A stretch of 9,201 nucleotides of DNA from JBOHHM01 sp050725495 (GCA_050725495.1 JBOHHM010000021.1:1-9201); one strand, 5' to 3'. Positions 1-5,590 are shown, numbered from the stretch's first letter. Notes: generated from the letters alone by a model not told the origin. Numbers and translations are program-made.

Positions 1-15
1 CATGCTGGGCGCACT

Positions 16-46
16 CAAAAAAACGCCCCTCCAAAGAAGGGCGTTT
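16..46 (-). terminator. Rho-independent terminator of the small orphan gene
   Basis: Read on the minus strand, an 8-bp stem (21-28 paired with 39-46, AAACGCCC/GGGCGTTT) with a 10-nt loop is followed directly by a run of seven or more T. It lies 33 bp past the stop codon of the minus-strand gene at 79-354, which is the right place and direction to end that transcript. The stem also has A/T pairs at its base, so termination could be partly bidirectional. Confidence 0.8.
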
Positions 47-78
47 GGTCCCGTGCATTGCTACGGCTACTTAGGCCG

Positions 79-354
79 CTAGAAATTCGGGGTAATGTTG
101 TGCTCGCAGCAGATCATGCGGGCTTCCAGCGTCGTGATAAACGGGTTCTTGCTGACCTGCACAAGCGACGAGGACCCGGCGCTTTCCTTGCGAATCAGCG
201 GCGAAGCCCCCTGCAGCAACGCTTCTTTGGGCACCCGATACAAATCCCCCGATCCCTTCTCGACGTACGCCCCCGGTTCGGGAATCTCCTGCCAGTTCAC
301 TTCCATCAGCCGTGTTCTATGGCTCGGTTCAACGGACACGTTTTGCGTTGACAT
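79..354 (-). CDS. small orphan protein, 91 residues, function unknown
   Basis: I do not recognise a characterised family. The start is supported by a good ribosome-binding site (AAAGGAA, 6 nt before the ATG), a sigma70-like promoter about 95 bp upstream, and a terminator just after the stop. This complete set of signals argues for a real, independently transcribed gene. The protein is soluble and mixed in charge, with no signal peptide or membrane segment. It has an acidic/aromatic N-terminal half (EVNWQEIPEPGAYVEKGSGD) that could form a small beta barrel, a 'GDLYRVPKEAL' stretch, and two adjacent cysteines near the C-terminus (ARMICCEH). It has the look of the short conserved proteins found beside integrative elements, and the neighbourhood is full of mobile-element debris, but that link is inference. 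The absence of any neighbour in the same transcript gives no functional clue. Confidence 0.75.
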   Translation of the reverse strand: MSTQNVSVEPSHRTRLMEVNWQEIPEPGAYVEKGSGDLYRVPKEALLQGASPLIRKESAGSSSLVQVSKNPFITTLEARMICCEHNITPNF

Positions 355-360
355 GACTAT

Positions 361-444
361 TTCCTTTCATCATCAAAGATGAAACGTTGATGAACGTTAA
401 TCCAAGGGAAATCAGACTACCTCTGAGCCCGGCTTTCGGCCGGG
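361..444 (-). promoter_or_regulatory. structured 5' leader with competing hairpins before the small gene
   Basis: If transcription starts near 443, the mRNA leader is about 88 nt. A GC-rich hairpin (439-444 pairs with 428-433, GCCGGG-type stem, 5-nt loop) would sit at the very 5' end. Closer to the start codon there are three stems that cannot all form: AACGTT-CATC-AACGTT (383-398), TCATCAA with TTGATGA (387-393 with 370-376), and TTTCATC with GATGAAA (378-384 with 365-371). The last stem takes in the AAA of the AAAGGAA ribosome-binding site (361-367). The pairings are read directly from the sequence; a regulatory role (translation control or mRNA stability) is inference. Confidence 0.45.
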
Positions 445-449
445 ATTGG

Positions 450-477
450 AGTATAGGCACTCGATGTCGCGATTCAA
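450..477 (-). promoter_or_regulatory. sigma70-type promoter for the small orphan gene
   Basis: On the minus strand, TTGAAT (472-477) as -35 and TATACT (450-455) as -10 are separated by 16 bp. The -10 matches the consensus at five of six positions and the -35 at four of six. It faces the gene at 79-354 and predicts a start near position 443. Confidence 0.6.
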
Positions 478-484
478 GGCGAAT

Positions 485-839
485 GTGTTTCAAGACAAAT
501 GGGGCTCATGCGGGCGGCCTGGCATGAGGGCGTCTGAGAACTCGCCTCGGGCCTTCTGTACGCGCAGCGCATCCGCTTGACTCCTCAAAAGACCCTACAG
601 TGAAAGCGCAATTGCAGTGTCCCCCGCCATGCACAACCACAGCGTGGACCGAGCCGGCACCTTCCGCCCCGAGGGGGCCGTACGCCAGCGGCCTGTCGGC
701 ACGGTCGGTGGCCCATGCCTTGTCGGTGCTCGGGGCAATGTTGTGCTGGCTGATTCAGCAGCGCTGCCTGCTGGCGAATCGGTTCGCCGGCATCGAGGTG
801 CGCGGCGGTGCGCGCTCCGCGCCGCTTGACGCATCACGG
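485..839. other. no recognisable gene
   Basis: Several overlapping short open frames exist on both strands, but none has a convincing ribosome-binding site, a family motif or a long reading frame. The plus-strand frame that later encodes kinase motifs has a stop at 827-829, so the kinase coding sequence cannot be followed upstream in one frame. The stretch may hold decayed 5' sequence of that kinase gene. Confidence 0.5.
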
Positions 840-1033
840 GTGTTTGCCATCGTCTCGCAAAGGGTGTCGCGGCTGCCCTCCATGCTGGGGTGGTGCATCG
901 CGGTCTCAAGCCCACGAACGTGATTGTCGTCGGCGGCTATTCCTTAACCGACTTGAAGGTTACCGACTTTGGCATAGCCAAGATGGCGGACGAAGAATCG
1001 GCGGCAGCAGCGGAAGGCGGCGATGCGACTGCG
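840..1033 (+). pseudogene. serine/threonine protein kinase fragment (catalytic-loop region only)
   Basis: The frame from about 854 reads ALHAGVVHRGLKPTNVIV then LKVTDFGIAKMADE. These are the catalytic loop (HRDLKPxN) and the DFG magnesium-binding motif of Hanks-type kinases, in the correct order and spacing. Just upstream the similarity seems to move to another frame (VFAIVSQ, from 840), so there is probably a frameshift near 855-863. The N-lobe with its glycine loop and the ATP-site lysine is not visible. The C-lobe is cut at about 1033, where an insertion-sequence end begins. The catalytic Asp of HRD is Gly here (HRG), which would abolish normal phosphotransfer even in an intact protein. 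Bacterial kinases of this type are usually large signalling proteins; this remnant is some 60 residues and has no start codon or ribosome-binding site of its own. Confidence 0.75.
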
Positions 1034-1034
1034 T

Positions 1035-1121
1035 ATTCCGGTGAACGTGAACGCTCATTCCGGGATGATGAACGGCGATTCCGGGCACCGTGAACTGGCA
1101 TTCCGGCGAACGTGAACGCTG
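1035..1121. repeat. four 22-bp-spaced repeats, probable IS21-family end remnant
   Basis: The heptamer ATTCCGG occurs at 1035, 1057, 1078 and 1100, that is every 21-22 bp (two helical turns). The first and fourth units agree at 20 of 22 positions (ATTCCGG-T/C-GAACGTGAACGCT); the second and third are diverged but keep the ATGAAC/GTGAAC part. Multiple short repeats at the ends are typical of IS21-family elements, where the transposase IstA binds them. No istA or istB coding sequence follows, so this would be a lone end. It separates the kinase fragment from the IS256 remnant. The family assignment is by recall of repeat style, not by alignment. Confidence 0.55.
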
Positions 1122-1133
1122 CGGCGGTTTTGA

Positions 1134-1623
1134 TGCCATGTTGCGCAGCGCCAGCCAAATCAGTTTGGATGCAGCATCGGCGCCGACAGGCGCTTCAGTG
1201 CTGCGCTGTTGCGGATCAGGTGCACGATGCAGGTCTGCAACGTGGTGGCCGGAAAAACCGCTGCCAGGGCCTCTGGCATCCCCTTCAGGCCGTCGGTGAC
1301 GGCAATCAGGATGTCATTGATGCCGCGGGTCTTCAGGTCGTTGAACACGCAACATCGCAGAACTTGGCCTCCTCGGTGCCTTCGATCCACAGCCCCAGGA
1401 TGTCGTGGGTGCCGTCGGGCAACACGCCCAGGGCCAGGTAGATGGCCTTGTTGCGTACCACCGCGTCTTCCCGGATCTTCACGCGCGAGGCGTCGAAGAA
1501 GACCCCCGGATACATGGGCTCCAGCGCCCGGGCCTGGCAGGCGGTGACTTCGGCCATCACGGCATCGGTGACGCTGCGGATGAAGTCGGGCGAGACCTCG
1601 GTGGCAAAAATAGAGTACGTGGA
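1134..1623 (-). pseudogene. IS256-family (mutator-type) transposase remnant, frameshifted and internally deleted
   Basis: Three pieces in three frames follow the family order. Piece 1 (about 1350-1623) reads TEVSPDFI, then MYPGVFFDASRVKIR with the first catalytic Asp, then NKAIYLALGVLPDG and LGLWIEGTEEAKF. After a frameshift near 1345, piece 2 (1205 to about 1345) reads VFNDLKTRG, DILIAVTDGLKGMPEA with the second catalytic Asp, and TCIVHLIRNS. Sequence then jumps to piece 3 (1134 to about 1185), ADAASKLIWLALRNM, which is the far C-terminal motif of the family. The region between, which normally holds the third acidic catalytic residue and more than a hundred residues, is gone. The N-terminal DNA-binding part before TEVSP is also missing. 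It cannot encode an active enzyme. It abuts the repeat array at 1035-1121. Confidence 0.88.
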
Positions 1624-1900
1624 AACCATCGCGACGGGCAAGCGGACGACGCTGGCCGATGCTGCGATGTGCTGTCCGGCTGGTACTCCGCATCGGCAAT
1701 TGCGCTCAGCTTGCCCAGTGCCTCCAGCTTCTCTGCAAGTTCACGTAGGCCAAGGGACTGGGCGCAATGCTGCGCAGTTGCTCGCGCTTGTCGAATGCCG
1801 GCGATCACCATCGCGTCGCACGCAGAGATTGGCCTGCACATGATCGTGCTGCCCCTGGCCACCACGCGCCGTTCTGCAAGTCATCCATCAACATTCGGGC
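1624..1900. other. no recognisable gene; possible decayed coding sequence
   Basis: On the minus strand one frame across about 1680-1865 gives a helix-like segment (ELAEKLEALGKLSAIADAEY) that looks more protein-like than the surrounding frames, but there is no ribosome-binding site, no family motif and no continuation across the IS256 boundary. I treat it as remnant sequence of unknown origin. Confidence 0.4.
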
Positions 1901-2113
1901 TCAGGCCTGCTTTACGAGCTTCAGCCTTCTGCCGCTGAAATCCAAGGAATTCAGGAAATCCCTCAGCGCAATGACAGCGTCCGTGCCGTGGATACACGTC
2001 ATGGAAGCCGTGTCGGCTGAGAGGGATGATACCTGTAACGTCCCATCGAACCAGGTTTCCCCCAACTCATAACGTACGAAAATGTTGCCGAGATGGACCG
2101 ACTGAGTTTTCAT
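1901..2113 (-). CDS. small protein, 70 residues, function unknown
   Basis: The ATG is preceded by AGGAG six nucleotides upstream, a strong ribosome-binding site, and the frame is closed by TGA. The protein (starting MKTQSVHLGNIF) alternates short hydrophobic and polar stretches in the first 45 residues (FVRYELGETWFDGTLQVSSL), suggesting several beta strands, followed by a helix (DAVIALRDFLNSLDF) and a basic tail ending KLVKQA. There is no signal peptide, membrane segment or recognised motif. Its base composition is less GC-rich than the genes on the right. It stands alone among insertion-sequence remnants, with no partner gene close by on the same strand. Possibilities such as a lone immunity or antitoxin-like protein cannot be supported from the sequence. 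Confidence 0.6.
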   Translation of the reverse strand: MKTQSVHLGNIFVRYELGETWFDGTLQVSSLSADTASMTCIHGTDAVIALRDFLNSLDFSGRRLKLVKQA

Positions 2114-2560
2114 ACTCCACTCCTAAGGCGCGCTTCCGTTAAAACCGATGCAGAACGTGTCTGGCACTGACCAAAGCAGAAGCAAAACCCGCGCCAGTTC
2201 CTCGTAGAAGGGCCGACCGAATCAACTGCTCCGCGTCCCGCCGCCCCTGCGAGTCGTTGCGACGCCGTCCATGCACCAAAACGGCGCAGCGAAGCGATGG
2301 GGCGCACCATTCGCGCTCATCCTTGACGTCGACGGCTGGAGGCGTGCCCCTTGCCGCCATTCCCGTAACGGACTCGATAGGCGATGCTGCAATCTCATGA
2401 GAAACAAAACTCTCGGAGGGCTCACACCCCGCGAATCGCGCATAACAGCGCCAATTCTCATAACCATGATGCGTAGTTTCTTTGCGAGCGCCTGGCCCGC
2501 TTGCGGGGTTGGGTTGCTCTTAAGAAACACCACTCAAGTGACTGATCTTGAATGAGTTTT
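2114..2560. other. 447 bp without a confident gene; 3' flank of the IS110 remnant
   Basis: A minus-strand open frame (2222-2533) exists but is rich in Arg, Ser and Pro, lacks a ribosome-binding site and shows no family motif. The stretch is notable for inverted repeats near its right end: CCCGC-TT-GCGGG (2496-2507) and an ACTCAAG / CTTGAATGAGT-type nested pairing (about 2533-2556), just past the stop codon of the IS110-family transposase remnant. These may belong to the right end of that element. The exact element boundary cannot be seen. Confidence 0.4.
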
Positions 2561-2815
2561 TCAGGCGGGTTGTTCGACGGCGACGAGCTTCATGCCCATC
2601 TTGGTGGCACGCTGGGCGAGTTGTCGGAGCACGCGTTCGCGGTAGCGCTCCTCGTAGTAGTCCTGACCTTGGTCGGTATATTCCTCGCCCTTGGTCAGCA
2701 TCGTGTAGATCAACCGCGCCAGCTTGTGGGCCGCGGCGGTGACAGCCTTGGGTTTATCCATGCGCGAGCACATGCGCCTGAAATACGCGCCGAGCGCCGA
2801 CTGGCTGGTGCGTAG
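2561..2815 (-). pseudogene. IS110-family transposase, C-terminal remnant
   Basis: About 84 residues remain. The frame reads ALGAYFRRMCSRMDKPKAV, then AAHKLARLIYTMLTKGEEY, then YYEERYRERVLRQLAQRA, and closes with a TGA at 2561-2563. This is the characteristic tail of IS110-family transposases (the Transposase_20 domain and the helix after it), which use a DEDD site and a serine together with a structured RNA. The DEDD domain and the region carrying the catalytic serine, which lie further toward the N-terminus, are lost. The similarity stops at about 2815-2824, where a plus-strand receptor gene fragment takes over. The in-frame ATG at 2773 is only an internal methionine. The element is dead. 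Its junction with the tctC-type fragment suggests a deletion that started in the element. Confidence 0.85.
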
Positions 2816-3315
2816 CGCCGCTGGGCGTGGCGTCGGTCAAGTACAAACCCGAGGACACCCGGCTGATCGCGCTGCTGGGCCAGACCACGGTGGCCCTGTA
2901 CGTGCGCAAGGATTTTCCGGCACAGACCGTGGAGCAGCTGATCGCCCACGCCCGGAAGAACGCTCGCAATCCCTTGTCGTATGGAAGCGCCGGCGCCGGG
3001 TCCTTGCTGCATCTGGTGGCCGAGCGATTTCGCGCGCAGACCGGCATCGAGCTGCTGCATGTGCCCGACAAGGGAACCACGCCGCTGGTGCAGGACCTGA
3101 TCGGCGGGCAGATCGAGATGGTGTTCCTGCCCTTTGGCGGCAGCATGCTGGGCATGGTGGACAGCGGCAAGGTCCGCTTGCTGGGGCTGGCGGCCACCGG
3201 CCGGGATCCCCGCTATCCGCACATCCCCATGTTGGGCGAGAGCGGCTTGCTGACGGACTTTGTCTACGATTCCTGGCTCGGCTTGCAGGTGCCGCGCAAA
3301 ACGCCGCAAGCCTGA
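2815..3315 (+). pseudogene. Bug/TctC-family periplasmic solute receptor fragment
   Basis: About 166 residues are left of a family that normally has some 320. Visible motifs in order: VASVKYKPEDTRLIALLGQ, LYVRKDFPAQTVEQLIAHAR, YGSAGAGSLLHLVAE, then DLIGGQIEMVF, GKVRLLGLAATGR, and YDSWLGLQVPRKTPQA. These match the central lobe of tricarboxylate-binding receptors of the tripartite (TTT) type, which act in the periplasm. The signal peptide and first lobe segment are missing because the frame starts inside the gene, where the IS110 remnant ends. The last third is missing because the frame runs into a dehydrogenase gene and stops at 3313-3315. The GTG at 2827 has no ribosome-binding site and would not yield a secreted protein. 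It is a fragment cut on both sides. Confidence 0.88.
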
Positions 3316-4208
3316 ACTACCGCGACCTGCTGGTGCGTGCCGACCCCGGCGACGGATTGCGCGAGGACCTGATCCCGTTGTCGGACGCTGCGGGCACGGT
3401 GTCCGCCATGGGGCCGGGCGTTACGCGCTGGAGAGTGGGCGACCGTGTGGCCCCGACGTTCTTTGCCGACTGGCAGCAAGGGCCGTTCCGCGCGGCCTAC
3501 TTTGGCAGTGCCTTGGGTGGCGGTCAGACCGATGGCGTTTTGAGCGAGCAGATCATCGTGGCCCAGGACGCCCTGGTGGCGGTGCCGCCGCATCTGAGCC
3601 CGGCCCAGGCGGCCGTCTTGCCCTGCGCGGGCGTGACGGCCTGGCATGCATTGCTCGAGCGCGGTGGCCTGAAGGCGGGCGACACCTTGCTGGTCCAGGG
3701 CGCCGGCGGCGTGGCGCTGCTGGCGCTGCAAATGGCGGTCGCGGTCGATGCGAGGGTGATCGTGATGTCCTCATCTGATGAGAAGCTCCAGCGAGCACGG
3801 GAGCTGGGAGCCTGGCAGACGATCAACGACCGCGTGCAGCCGCAATGGGATCAGGAGGTGTTGCGCCTGACAGGCGGCGAGGGCGCCACCCATGTGCTGG
3901 AGTTGGGTGGGCCCGATACCTTCGAGCGGTCGATCGCGTCGGTGGCCGCAGGCGGCCATATCCTGCAGATTGGCGTGCTCAGGGGTTTCGGTCCGCGGCC
4001 GAATTTGCTGCCGCTGCAGTTTGGCAACGCCAGCATTCATGGCGTCACGGTCGGCTCGGGCGAACACTTCGACCGCATGAACCGGTTCCTGTCCGAGCAC
4101 GCGATTCGCCCGGCGATCGACCGCGAATTCGCTTTTGAAGAGGTCGAGGCCGCCTACGACCACCTGCAAAGCGGCAAGCACTTCGGCAAAGTGGCGATCG
4201 TTCTTTGA
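3303..4208 (+). pseudogene. medium-chain (zinc-free, quinone-reductase-like) dehydrogenase lacking its N-terminus
   Basis: The 301-residue frame starts inside the family at ASLNYRDLLV, a motif normally found about 35 residues in. It continues with IPLSDAAGTV, GDRVAPTFF, AAVLPCAGVTAWHAL, the nucleotide-binding LVQGAGGVALLALQMA, SSSDEKLQRARELGA, and closes with HFGKVAIVL. These are features of NAD(P)-dependent MDR alcohol dehydrogenase/quinone reductase proteins (COG0604 type); the catalytic-zinc ligands of classical alcohol dehydrogenases are not evident. The first part of the GroES-like domain and the natural start codon are gone, replaced by the tctC-type fragment read in a different frame. 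An open frame continues upstream to 2724, but those residues are out-of-frame receptor sequence. The rest of the frame is undamaged, so the deletion may be recent. No ribosome-binding site supports an internal start. Confidence 0.85.
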
Positions 4209-4236
4209 GCGCCGCCGGACCGCTCCAAGGCGCGAA

Positions 4237-4285
4237 GGCCCCCTCGGGGCGCGGTGAGGACACGCCAGTGCCGAGCGTGGGGGCC
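4237..4285. repeat. stem-loop intergenic repeat between convergent genes
   Basis: GGCCCCC (4237-4243) and GGGGGCC (4279-4285) form a perfect 7-bp terminal inverted repeat around a 35-nt GC-rich interior that includes CTCGGGGCGCGG. It lies in the 105-bp gap between the convergent dehydrogenase remnant and arsR-type gene. The layout is like GC-rich dispersed repeats I recall from intergenic regions of Comamonadaceae. There is no T-run, so it is not a classical terminator, though the stem could still stop or protect transcripts from both sides. Confidence 0.5.
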
Positions 4286-4313
4286 ATGAGCGCCGCGCAG
4301 GCGGCAGTCCGGT

Positions 4314-5024
4314 TCAGGCCATGGGGCGCCAACCGAGCCGCGCCAAGGCTTGCCGGCCCAGCGGCGTGACGAGCACCACGCGGCTGTGTTTTTGCCGCTC
4401 GATCCAGCGCAGCGCCTTGAAGCGCTCGGCCAGGGCCGCGCCCAGCGCACCGCCCAGGTGGTCGCGCCGCTCCGACCAGTCCAGGCAGCGGCAGGCAAAC
4501 TGCCGGCGGCGCGCCTGCGCCTCTTCGAGGTCGAGGCCCAGCGCCGACAGTGACTTGGCGCCCTTGGCCGAGACCTCGAGCAGCTTGGCGTCGACGCCAG
4601 CGTCCGGCTGCAGCCAGCCCTTGTGCAGCATCAGCGCCAGCAGCCCGGTGCCCAGGCTGCCCGCCAGGTGGTCGTAGCAATAGCGCGCCTGGCGGATCGG
4701 CTCATCGGCCTTGGCATGAGGTTCGGCCTGGCGCCGCGGCGCCACCCGCATCAGCATCTCGACCAGCTGCGCCACATGTTCCGAGGCAAAGCGGAAGTAT
4801 TTGTGGCGGCCCTGCGAGGCCGATTCAAGCAGGCCATCGTCGAGCAGACGTTTCAGGTGCGCGGTGGCCGTGGCCGGCTCGATGCCGGCGCCGAGTGCCA
4901 GCTCCTTGGCCGTGAGCGCGCGGCCTTCCATCAGCAGCACCAGCATCTGGATGCGGCGCGGGTCGCCCACGGTGGATGCGAGGCGGGCGATATCAGGCTC
5001 TGAATTTGCAGGTTCTGCATTCAT
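4314..5024 (-). CDS. ArsR-family helix-turn-helix transcriptional regulator
   Basis: A 236-residue regulator with an N-terminal winged helix-turn-helix. IARLASTVGDPRRIQMLVLL (12-31) is the typical opening. LTAKELALGAGIEPATATAHL (37-57) covers the recognition helices, and GRHKYFRFA (72-80) is the wing. The family's metal-binding CxC pair in the recognition helix is absent, so it is not a classical arsenic or cadmium sensor. The longer-than-usual C-terminal half (about 100-236) contains RYCYDHLAG with Cys116 and FACRCLDWSERR with Cys178 and Cys180. These could bind a ligand or sense redox state; that is inference. I chose the ATG at 5024. The frame stays open upstream to 5111, but there it lacks family similarity and would nearly reach the divergent osmC start. 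The gene is divergent from osmC (92 bp apart) and probably represses or controls it and itself. Confidence 0.9.
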   Translation of the reverse strand: MNAEPANSEPDIARLASTVGDPRRIQMLVLLMEGRALTAKELALGAGIEPATATAHLKRLLDDGLLESASQGRHKYFRFASEHVAQLVEMLMRVAPRRQAEPHAKADEPIRQARYCYDHLAGSLGTGLLALMLHKGWLQPDAGVDAKLLEVSAKGAKSLSALGLDLEEAQARRRQFACRCLDWSERRDHLGGALGAALAERFKALRWIERQKHSRVVLVTPLGRQALARLGWRPMA

Positions 5025-5059
5025 GGTTTTATGGTAGCCAAACTGTTGCTGCTCGACAA
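5025..5059 (-). promoter_or_regulatory. candidate arsR-type promoter and operator, possibly leaderless
   Basis: On the minus strand TTGTCG (5054-5059) and TACCAT (5031-5036) are separated by 17 bp. The -10 ends 6 nt before the ATG, so transcription would start at or very near the start codon, and no Shine-Dalgarno sequence is visible. This fits a leaderless mRNA. An imperfect dyad, GTTTTATGG-TAG-CCAAAC (5026-5043), overlaps the -10 and could be the regulator's own operator. Both elements are weak matches. Confidence 0.35.
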
Positions 5060-5116
5060 AGCCGCGCTGCGCCGCGACACTGGCGGCCTTTCCACAGCAA
5101 AGGCAGAGCACAAATC

Positions 5117-5590
5117 ATGTCCCACTACACCGCAGAAGTTCTCTGGCAGCGCGACGGGCAGGATTTCCTCGGCAACCGCTACAGCAGGCGCCACCTGTTG
5201 CGTTTCGACGGTGGCGCCGAGGTGGCTGGCTCATCGTCGCCCCATGTCGTGCCGGTGCCGATGTCCGACGCCTCGGCCGTCGATCCTGAGGAAGCCTTCG
5301 TGGCCTCGCTGTCGAGCTGTCACATGCTCTGGTTTCTTTCCCTGGCCGCCAAGCGCCGGTTCTGCGTCGACCGCTACTTCGATGCGGCCGAGGGTGTGAT
5401 GGAAAAGAACGCCGCCGGCAAGATGGCGATGACCCTGGTCACGCTGCGGCCCGAGGTCAAGTTCTCGGGTGAACGCCTGCCGACGCGCGAGCAGATCGAG
5501 CAGTTGCACCACCAGGCGCATGAGGAATGCTTCATCGCCAACTCCGTGCGCACCGAGGTGCGCTGCGAGCCGGTCCATGCGGGCGCTTGA
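5117..5590 (+). CDS. OsmC-family protein (thiol-dependent peroxidase type)
   Basis: This 157-residue protein belongs to the OsmC/Ohr superfamily, small cytoplasmic dimers that reduce organic hydroperoxides with a reactive cysteine pair. It opens with HYTAEVLWQRDGQDFLGNRY, the usual first beta hairpin. Cys68 lies in VASLSSCHMLWFL, at the start of the long central helix and in the place of the peroxidatic cysteine. Cys138 lies in AHEECFIANSV, in the place of the resolving cysteine. A PxxAVDPEEAFV segment precedes the first cysteine, as expected. The ATG at 5117 begins at the first conserved residues; the upstream AAAGGCAG is a weak and rather distant ribosome-binding site. It is divergent from the ArsR-type regulator and overlaps the P450 gene by 14 bp, so it is the first gene of an operon. 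Its true substrate may be linked to the P450 reaction rather than general stress. Confidence 0.9.
   Translation: MSHYTAEVLWQRDGQDFLGNRYSRRHLLRFDGGAEVAGSSSPHVVPVPMSDASAVDPEEAFVASLSSCHMLWFLSLAAKRRFCVDRYFDAAEGVMEKNAAGKMAMTLVTLRPEVKFSGERLPTREQIEQLHHQAHEECFIANSVRTEVRCEPVHAGA

Noticed and set aside
595..923. Overlapping open frames of about 106 codons on both strands
   Set aside because: High-GC artefact frames with low-complexity Arg/Ala/Ser sequence; only a possible short kinase-like VFAIVSQ piece at the end of the plus frame seems meaningful.
1035..1121. Short regularly spaced repeats considered as a CRISPR array
   Set aside because: Units are contiguous 22-bp repeats with no unique spacers and no cas genes nearby.
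2222..2533. Minus-strand open frame of 103 codons downstream of the IS110 remnant
   Set aside because: Arg/Ser/Pro-rich, overlapped by equally long frames, no Shine-Dalgarno and no recognisable motif. It may be part of the IS flank.
2724..4208. A 494-codon open frame suggesting a large dehydrogenase with an extra N-terminal domain
   Set aside because: Residues before about 3303 are an out-of-frame reading of the receptor fragment and show no domain; only the last 301 residues match a family.
4237..4285. Inverted repeat considered as a standard Rho-independent terminator
   Set aside because: There is no T-run on either strand and the loop is long; kept only as a repeat.
5025..5111. N-terminal extension of the regulator by 29 residues
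   Set aside because: The extra residues (Cys/Gln/Gly-rich) do not match the family, and the start would lie 5 bp from the divergent osmC start; the ATG at 5024 fits the helix-turn-helix domain boundary.
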